A DNA stretch of 64,000 nt, from positions 47,988,001 to 48,052,000 of the forward strand of contig JBITNC010000001.1 in NCBI GenBank assembly GCA_050084985.1. The letters are read 5' to 3'. A program made the translations under genes and the position numbers. Under the pieces are notes generated by a model. The model was given only the letters and a program-made list of their open reading frames with translations, did no database searches and was not told the origin of the DNA. The first letter of the stretch is position 1, and every line of letters begins with the position of its first letter. Below, piece by piece: positions 58,340 through 64,000 of this stretch. Origin of the DNA: Nageia nagi (lineage: Eukaryota > Pinophyta).

Positions 58340-59067
58340 TGTAGACCATAAATTGTGTAAATATGAATATACATAATAAATAAATTGATCTACAATATAA
58401 GAATAAGACACTATATTAGATACAATAAGTATACATGAAATGCATGTACTTGATATGAAGTGTGTGTACAATCCTCAAAAATAAGTAGTGATAAATCTTT
58501 AAAGGATTAGCATTGAATTTGTGGTGATTTTGCAATGGATCTTTGTGTACATGAATCAACAACTTCACCAAAATTTGGAACCCTAGATCTAGAAGATGCA
58601 CATTATTGGAGGTCTAAGATAAGCACACTGTTAATTGCATAGGATATGTCAAATTATACCATGCATAAAAGATAGAAAGTTTTAGATCTCAAAGTATAAT
58701 AATATCTTATAATAGGTGGCATCAGGAGACACCATAGCTTGATGAAGATTATGACTAATAACCACCTATCAAAGTTCTTATCATATCGAAGAATTATGAT
58801 CTCTAGATGTTATCCTATTCCACTTGAATATATAGCCTACAAAGACATAGAAAGGAGTGAAGGTTGACCTCTAAAAATAATATAAACTTTGTTATATTCA
58901 AGATACTTTAATATAAACCATGATAAATAATATAGAAATTAATATAAAACATGGCATTGCATTGTAACATCAAATTTATCTTGACATTTATAATATTGAA
59001 ATAAGTCATTTAAGAAGTCTAAATATGATTTGTTAAATAAATAATAAATTATTTTTAGGCATCTACA
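58340..59067 (-). repeat. 5' LTR of element B
   Basis: 728 bp with TG and CA ends intact (TGTAGATGCC to GGTCTACA on the minus strand). It pairs with 47-744. CTAAG follows at 59068-59072. Confidence 0.9.
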
Positions 59068-60030
59068 CTAAGCTTGATCCTAAGAGGGATGAAGATGTGG
59101 AGGAAGAATTACATGTGAATGATGTGGGAGTGATAAAGGATTTTTCTACTTGGTGGTAGATTGAGTTGGAGGAGGTTGATGAGGATGACCAAGATCACCA
59201 AGTATAGTAGTGTGTAGAATACTTAGATGTAGGGCCTATTATAGAGGGAGAACATGATGTCGAGATGGGCCCCATAAAGGATGTACTAGTGAGGGAGGCT
59301 CAAGTTGAGAAGGAGGTTGGTATGTGTGAGGGGGATCCAATGGAGGAGAGGCTAGTCCCAGAGGTTTGTAGCTATAATTCATTACTTGGCAAGATTGAGG
59401 AGCTCAAGTTTTTAGTTGGGAAATCATAATCATTGCTTGATTAGTCTCATTAAGATAATGATTTTTTGCATGCTTAGCTCTTGCAGTCTAGGCACATAGA
59501 GGAGGACAAGCTCATGTGTAGAGAAAATTGAGTTAGGTATACATAGAAGAGGTATATTATTTAAACCATGGTGTAGTCACTATAGCAGTAGGTAAGAGCA
59601 GATGGGGTCACAGCTAGTACAGAGAGACATTCATCCACTTTGATCCTAGATATATATTGATAAAGAGATTACTGCCACAAGGTGGATAAAACATGGTTAG
59701 TGGGTGTCTTAGTGTATTCACATAGTTTGGAGTATCCTATTCCTCCTTTAGGATACATCCCTTTAGAAATTTGTACACTTCCAACTATGACAACTAGTGA
59801 AGCACAGGTTGGTACTAGTGTATCAAGAGGAAAAACTAGGACTACAGTTGCTCCTAGTAGGAGTGTTACTACTACTTCTCACCAAAAATATGGGTCATCA
59901 GATCTTAGCGCTATAAGGAAATAGAGGAGTATTGGTATTCCCTTAGTATAAAGAGGTCAAGAGTTTAGCAAGACTAGTGGTTAGGATGGCAGTGAGGGAA
60001 ACGAGTATGAGGATGCCCCTAAGGATTAAG
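59068..60030 (+). pseudogene. Antisense PMD gene of element E, C-terminal part
   Basis: This continues from 1-46 after removal of B. KLDPKRDEDVEEELHVNDVG and KDFSTWW match KYSKENDVGAIDEFLKWW of element A. An acidic region follows (ELEEVDEDDQDHQ; GPIIEGEHDVEMGPIKD), then a helix YNSLLGKIEELKFLVGKS like A's LLGDIYELRYQIS, and a Thr/Ser-rich tail (TSEAQVGTSVSRGKTRTTVA). The end is DGSEGNEYEDAPKD and TAA at about 60028. The PMD core itself lies outside the window. Stops are mainly TAG. Confidence 0.68.
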
Positions 60031-60201
60031 CATTTAGTATCTCTTTTTGATATGTTATTTTGTTGTTAGAATATGATATCATGTTATAGACTTATATTCA
60101 TTGATGTTGTTATGTTGTATTCATTTTTTGATCATGATGATCATGATTTATTTATTGGATGGATAGTATGGATAGTCAGAAGATGGCTTCTATGATTATT
60201 A

Positions 60202-60237
<36 letters not shown>

Positions 60238-61755
60238 TGTACGTATGTATGTATGTATATGTATATACTCATGATCATAATTATGATGATGTTTTGATGA
60301 GTTTTTGTTTTGATATTATTGTTTTTTACTTGATGAAATGTTAATGTTGGTTTACCTTAGATTGTATGAAGATGCTATATAATGTTTTGGTGGATGAATG
60401 GTTCCTATATTATGTGTTCTAGATGGTAAATGATGTAATGTTAAATATTTAATTCATCCTTTATTTTATTATTATTTTTTATAATGAATTATTTATGATT
60501 TAAGAAAATATTTTATTTATATTAGAAGGGAATTAGATTTCAACATTTTCCCTTCTTAGCTATTTATATATGTGGTTTAGACCATAGATAATGGAATAAC
60601 ATGTATATGTGAAGTTGTATGGATAGTATGCATGTATGAATGTATGGAACTATGCTTGTACACTCATGGGAAGTGAATATGGATGAATAATATAACTATT
60701 TGTATGTCAAACATAACATCCTAGTTAACTTGTTAGGATCATAATAATAATATATATGTCACGAAGTGAAATGTTTAATATGATAAAAAAAAAAATATAG
60801 TGAATAAAATATTCAAATTAACTTCATAAAATAATATTTTATTTTAGTTTCATCTACTAGGGATGATATAAAACAATGTTATAATACACCTAAGTTTATT
60901 ATAAACTCAAGTGTGTGCAATGATGTTCATTTTCTTCTCTTAACACTTGCAAACCTAATGTTCTAAGAGCATAAAATATGTAAGCTAATTCATTCATATG
61001 AAACATGTAAATTTCCATCATAGAGACTAAACATGTAGTCACTTCATGAGGTATACCTCACTTCCAAATGGGCATCCATAGCAATGGTGAAGACTAATCC
61101 CTAGATCCCATTATAGCCTTAATATACTACTAGTCAAGTGTTCATAGCCTCGATAGAGGATACTGTAATCCCTAAAGAATTCTACTTTTTTTTTTTTAAT
61201 CTTTTTGTAATCCTTTTGTAATATTTTACCTATCTTACCTCTTGGGTTCAAGATGAAGTTAAATAATATGATGAATAATCATTTGAAATTATGCTCAAGG
61301 AACATCATGCCTTTGATTGTTTTGAGATTTTAAAGGGTGTAAAAGTATATGAGTTCATAATACCCTAAAAGTGTATCAAGGTCATGTCTATTTATCATCC
61401 TAAGTTTCAAAAATTTTAGCAAAATAGAAATGAATATTATACTCATAAACTACTTCTTTATTTACATATACAACTATATATGAATAGTATGTATATGGAT
61501 GTATATTGTATATATAGCTTGGTAAATCACAAGGATTGCCATGTTTAACAATTAATAGTTTTATGATGATAGAAGTAATGAACAAGATGAACATAATGGT
61601 ATGATATGAATACATAGAGCATTACACCTCAATAGCCAAGATGCTTCAAAAATAAATTTTTTAGTGCATATATATATTTGGTTTTTTAAATTTTGTAATT
61701 TTTTTATTTTTTTTAATTATCATCTACCTGTTGGTAATGAATTCAATATCGAATG
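60031..61755. other. AT-rich spacer between PMD gene and gene X of element E
   Basis: Parts align to the same spacer of element A (about 17.4-18.2 kb), including a shared poly-T after GAATTCTAC (61180 here, 17772 in A). No gene is seen. It contains the GTAT microsatellite. Confidence 0.6.
60211..60262. repeat. (GTAT)n microsatellite
   Basis: About twelve GTAT units with one C interruption. The open frame across it (repeated Cys-Met-Tyr-Val) is an artefact. Confidence 0.95.
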
Positions 61756-61759
61756 AAAG

Positions 61760-62531
61760 ATTATAATAGATGACTATAAGTAATGGGATGAAAGTGAAAT
61801 TGAGTATGAATGAAATGATCAATAGACCAATGTGTTGTGTGATGGATAACATAAATAGAGAACATGGAGTCCTAATAAAAAGATTTATCGATATTATGTG
61901 GGTGATGGTGAGTCATCAAATGACTCTTGAGGATGCAAGTATGGTGAACCACAAAAATTAATGAGTCTACATACCAATGGATTAATACAAGCATTGATTT
62001 TAATCCTCCATATGAATTTTGGTCTAGAAAATAAACAAATGACATTTTGAAGAAACTCTTCATCAGGTATGTCATAAATTATATAGATTCCCTAACATGG
62101 TCCATGGTTGATGGTCATGCTCACCCAAAAGGAACTTTTGATAATATGATAAGCATTATAAGATCTATTGAACAAACTTGAAAATGCTACCATAGATAGG
62201 ATCTTATATTGAACATTATTAGGAAACTCAAAAAAGTAATTCATGCCAACATCTATTGATAGGACCTGGCTCTCTATATGATCACTCAAAAATGTACAAG
62301 GTGAACATGGGATGTAAAGGGAAGATAATTCCCAAGGAACATGTGGAATATGATATGGGTAAACTATACATTAATTAGTGGGTCCAAAAATACAATGAGG
62401 ATGACTCATACTATTTGTGTAAAGAATGCCACCAACCATGTACAATATTATATATGCAAACTTTAGAGATTGAAGAAGGCTATATAAACACAACATATAT
62501 AAAGCTTTTATTTTCATGAAGATAATTAACA

Positions 62532-62609
<78 letters not shown>

Positions 62610-62900
62610 ATGTGTGTGTGTGTGTGTACAAGACACACTTTTATTATTTTTAACATATTTTTTTGTTTTTTTAATTATTTTTCATGTTTTATAGTATATT
62701 TTTTATTTTTTATTTTAAAATAACACAAAATGATTTACAACCCTTGAATGCTGCTAGTACACAAGTTTCTTATGAATGAACCACTATACATGATCTAATA
62801 AATAATGGTAGGGAGGCCTTAAGAAAAGGTGTAGAGGACCTTGTCCTAGAATAGATGGTTGAGAATGAATAGGCTACAAAATGAGTGGTGGTTTAGGTTT
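61760..62900 (+). pseudogene. Gene X of element E: antisense, probably spliced, unknown function
   Basis: This is the homologue of 18470-19620. DILKKLFIRYVINYIDS (about 62040-62095), KMYKV, CKGK, IPKEHVEYD, GKLYIN, NEDDSYYLC and a final NHVQYYI occur in the same order and spacing as in A. The exon end aligns with the donor in A, although the GT here has decayed (ATGCAAAC against GTAAGC). After the AT microsatellite an exon-like stretch reads PLNAASTQVSYE, TTIHDLINNGREALRKGVED and LVLE, then MVENE, broken by TAG stops. No family recognised. Confidence 0.5.
62534..62601. repeat. (AT)n microsatellite
   Basis: About 34 AT units, followed by a TGTG run (62609-62627), in the position of the gene X intron of element E. 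Confidence 0.95.
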
Positions 62901-63310
62901 TGGCTTAAACTTTCTTATGACTCTCTTAGGTTCCATAGATAAAGTTAAAGCTTTAGTATGTACCTCATTAAGCATAAAAAAGGAAGGTATGTATGTAGGA
63001 TGTAATGAAATAGGAGGTGGTGGTATTAGTGGTAGGGGAGAAGTCAACAATAAAAAGTGATATATGAGGCTCCATATAGTCACAACAAAACTCCTAATAT
63101 CAATAATATTAGGTTTTTGATTAGTGTTTTTAATTCATTTTCTTTCATTGAGATGTCAAATAATTTGCTCAAATCATATTTTCACATTCAAAGGATTGTT
63201 CATACAATAATTTTTACTAAATAATGAACTATAATTATATACAATAGTTATTTGTAAAGGATGGCATAAGGTATGATAATACTTGATTAGAAATAATTGA
63301 AGTCAAAGTA
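62901..63310. other. Stretch between genes X and Y in element E
   Basis: A minus-strand frame (63083-62874) is rich in Pro and Lys, but I cannot tell whether it is the end of gene Y or a shadow of gene X. Otherwise nothing is recognised. Confidence 0.4.
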
Positions 63311-63319
63311 AAAGAATGC

Positions 63320-64000
63320 ACCATAAATTTTATGTGGGTATCTTCAACATAGTCTATCAAAATTTTGGGTTTATCATAAGGCCAATGCAAATAAAACCAT
63401 TATAATGAACTCATATCATATTCTTGTTCCATACATACTTCAATTACAACTTTTGAACCATTTATTTATACTTCCCATGTGTTTGATGTACAATTTTCAA
63501 AATATTTCATGGCTATCACTAATTGCACTTCTTTAGGTAAATCAAGAAAATATGCCAAAGAGTAGGAGTTTTTTGAAGTAACTTCATATAGATGTCTCCT
63601 TTATATTTATATATGAAAATTTGACCAACATAATCAAATCGAAAATGTATTAGTTTAGGAACTTATAACCTTTTAGTTGTAAATATTTTTCCTAAATAGT
63701 TACAAGACAAAGAAAGGAGGAACCTTGACTTTATTCGAGAAAATTATTTATTGATATTTCTTTTAACTCTTCTTGATTTCATTGGTTTGGGCACAAACAT
63801 AGGATAAAAATCATATATTAACTTTTTATGGGATATATCTCCTACAAGTTGATTCACCCAAGTCAAAATGGGATGTAAACTTTGTACATCTTGAGATGTA
63901 ATGTCTAAAACCCAATTATTAAGAGTGCAATCAAGTATGAGTCTAGGTGCTACAATAGGCCAATATAAGCATAACAAATTTATTTTATGTATTTTATCAT
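63320..64000 (-). pseudogene. Gene Y of element E: sense accessory ORF, unknown function, cut by the window end
   Basis: Open from 63977 to 63744 (LCLYWPIVAPRLILDC; NNWVLDI; LTWVNQLVGDI; YDFYPMFVPKP). After damage it continues as KEVQLVIAMKYFENC, SNTWEV and LHWPYDKPKILID. Element A has the matching series at 20610-19840, including LHWPYEKPRIL. Agreement over several hundred bases, with hydrophobic and aromatic positions kept, speaks for past coding function. Confidence 0.58.

Larger units (their letters stand above)
47..59067 (-). mobile_element. Element B: non-autonomous Ty3/gypsy-like element with gag and antisense PMD gene
   Basis: B is bounded by LTRs at 47-744 and 58340-59067 and flanked by the perfect duplication CTAAG. 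After removing guest C with one duplication, B is about 8.7 kb. It holds a primer-binding site, a gag region (58.2-55.8 kb), no recognisable protease, reverse transcriptase or integrase, and a PMD gene on the opposite strand (2.7-4.8 kb). It shares this layout and a similar primer-binding site with element D. Pol proteins would have to come from another element. Confidence 0.85.
1..64000 (-). mobile_element. Element E: outermost Ty3/gypsy-type element, both ends outside the window
   Basis: Only 1-46 and 59068-64000 belong to E; everything between is element B with its nested guests. E is recognised because its content matches the 3' part of element A in the same order: antisense PMD gene tail, AT-rich spacer, antisense gene X and sense gene Y. 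No LTR, gag or pol of E is in view. The minus orientation is inferred from A, where gene Y lies on the gag-pol strand. E must be the oldest host in the stack because B sits inside its PMD gene. Confidence 0.75.

Noticed and set aside
60159-60344. Plus-strand frame with repeated Cys-Met-Tyr-Val
   Set aside because: It is a translation of the GTAT microsatellite.
62371-62631. Minus-strand frame of 86 codons with alternating Ile and Tyr
   Set aside because: It is a translation of the AT microsatellite.

Overview
The whole window is repetitive DNA of a large plant nuclear genome. It is AT-rich and full of degenerate LTR retrotransposons, with no single-copy host gene. The retroelement lineages (Tat/Ogre-like Ty3/gypsy with plant archaeal-type RNase H, a Sirevirus-like Ty1/copia, plant mobile domain genes) point to a seed plant. 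A large-genome gymnosperm is plausible but not proven. Nearly every coding region is a pseudogene with in-frame stops.

The window resolves into one Russian-doll stack of six LTR retrotransposons. Each was placed by its LTR pair, its target-site duplication (TSD) and the reading frame that continues on both sides. From outside in: E (minus, ends outside the window; seen at 1-46 and 59068-64000); B (minus, 47-59067, TSD CTAAG, inside E's plant mobile domain gene); C (plus, 5474-55752, TSD TGTAC, inside B); A (minus, 12119-48089, worn TSD, inside C between RNase H and integrase); D (plus, 23460-40664, TSD CTTCC, inside A's reverse transcriptase); F (minus, 25614-34722, TSD GTAGC, inside D's gag). 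With their guests removed, B is about 8.7 kb, C 14.3 kb, A 18.8 kb, D 8.1 kb and F 9.1 kb. LTR pairs look more alike towards the centre, as the nesting order predicts.

A and C are pol-bearing Tat/Ogre-like gypsy elements. F is a Sirevirus-like copia element. B and D carry gag but no recognisable pol, so they look non-autonomous. C is unusual in having an archaeal-type RNase H upstream of its reverse transcriptase. A has the usual order but a deletion fuses its two RNase H domains.

The most interesting content is accessory. Four elements (A, B, D and E) carry, in their 3' part and on the strand opposite to gag-pol, a gene for a plant mobile domain (PMD) protein followed by an acidic stretch and a coiled-coil or serine/glycine-rich tail. 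In D this antisense gene has a TATA box and in-phase GT-AG introns. A and E share two more accessory genes that I do not recognise: gene X (antisense, apparently spliced) and gene Y (sense, with an LHWPY-[ED]-KP signature). A and E together therefore suggest a retroelement family with three cargo genes, two of them read against the element's own transcript. PMD proteins MAIN and MAIL1 act in transposon silencing in Arabidopsis, so cargo that interferes with silencing is a reasonable hypothesis, but it is untested here.
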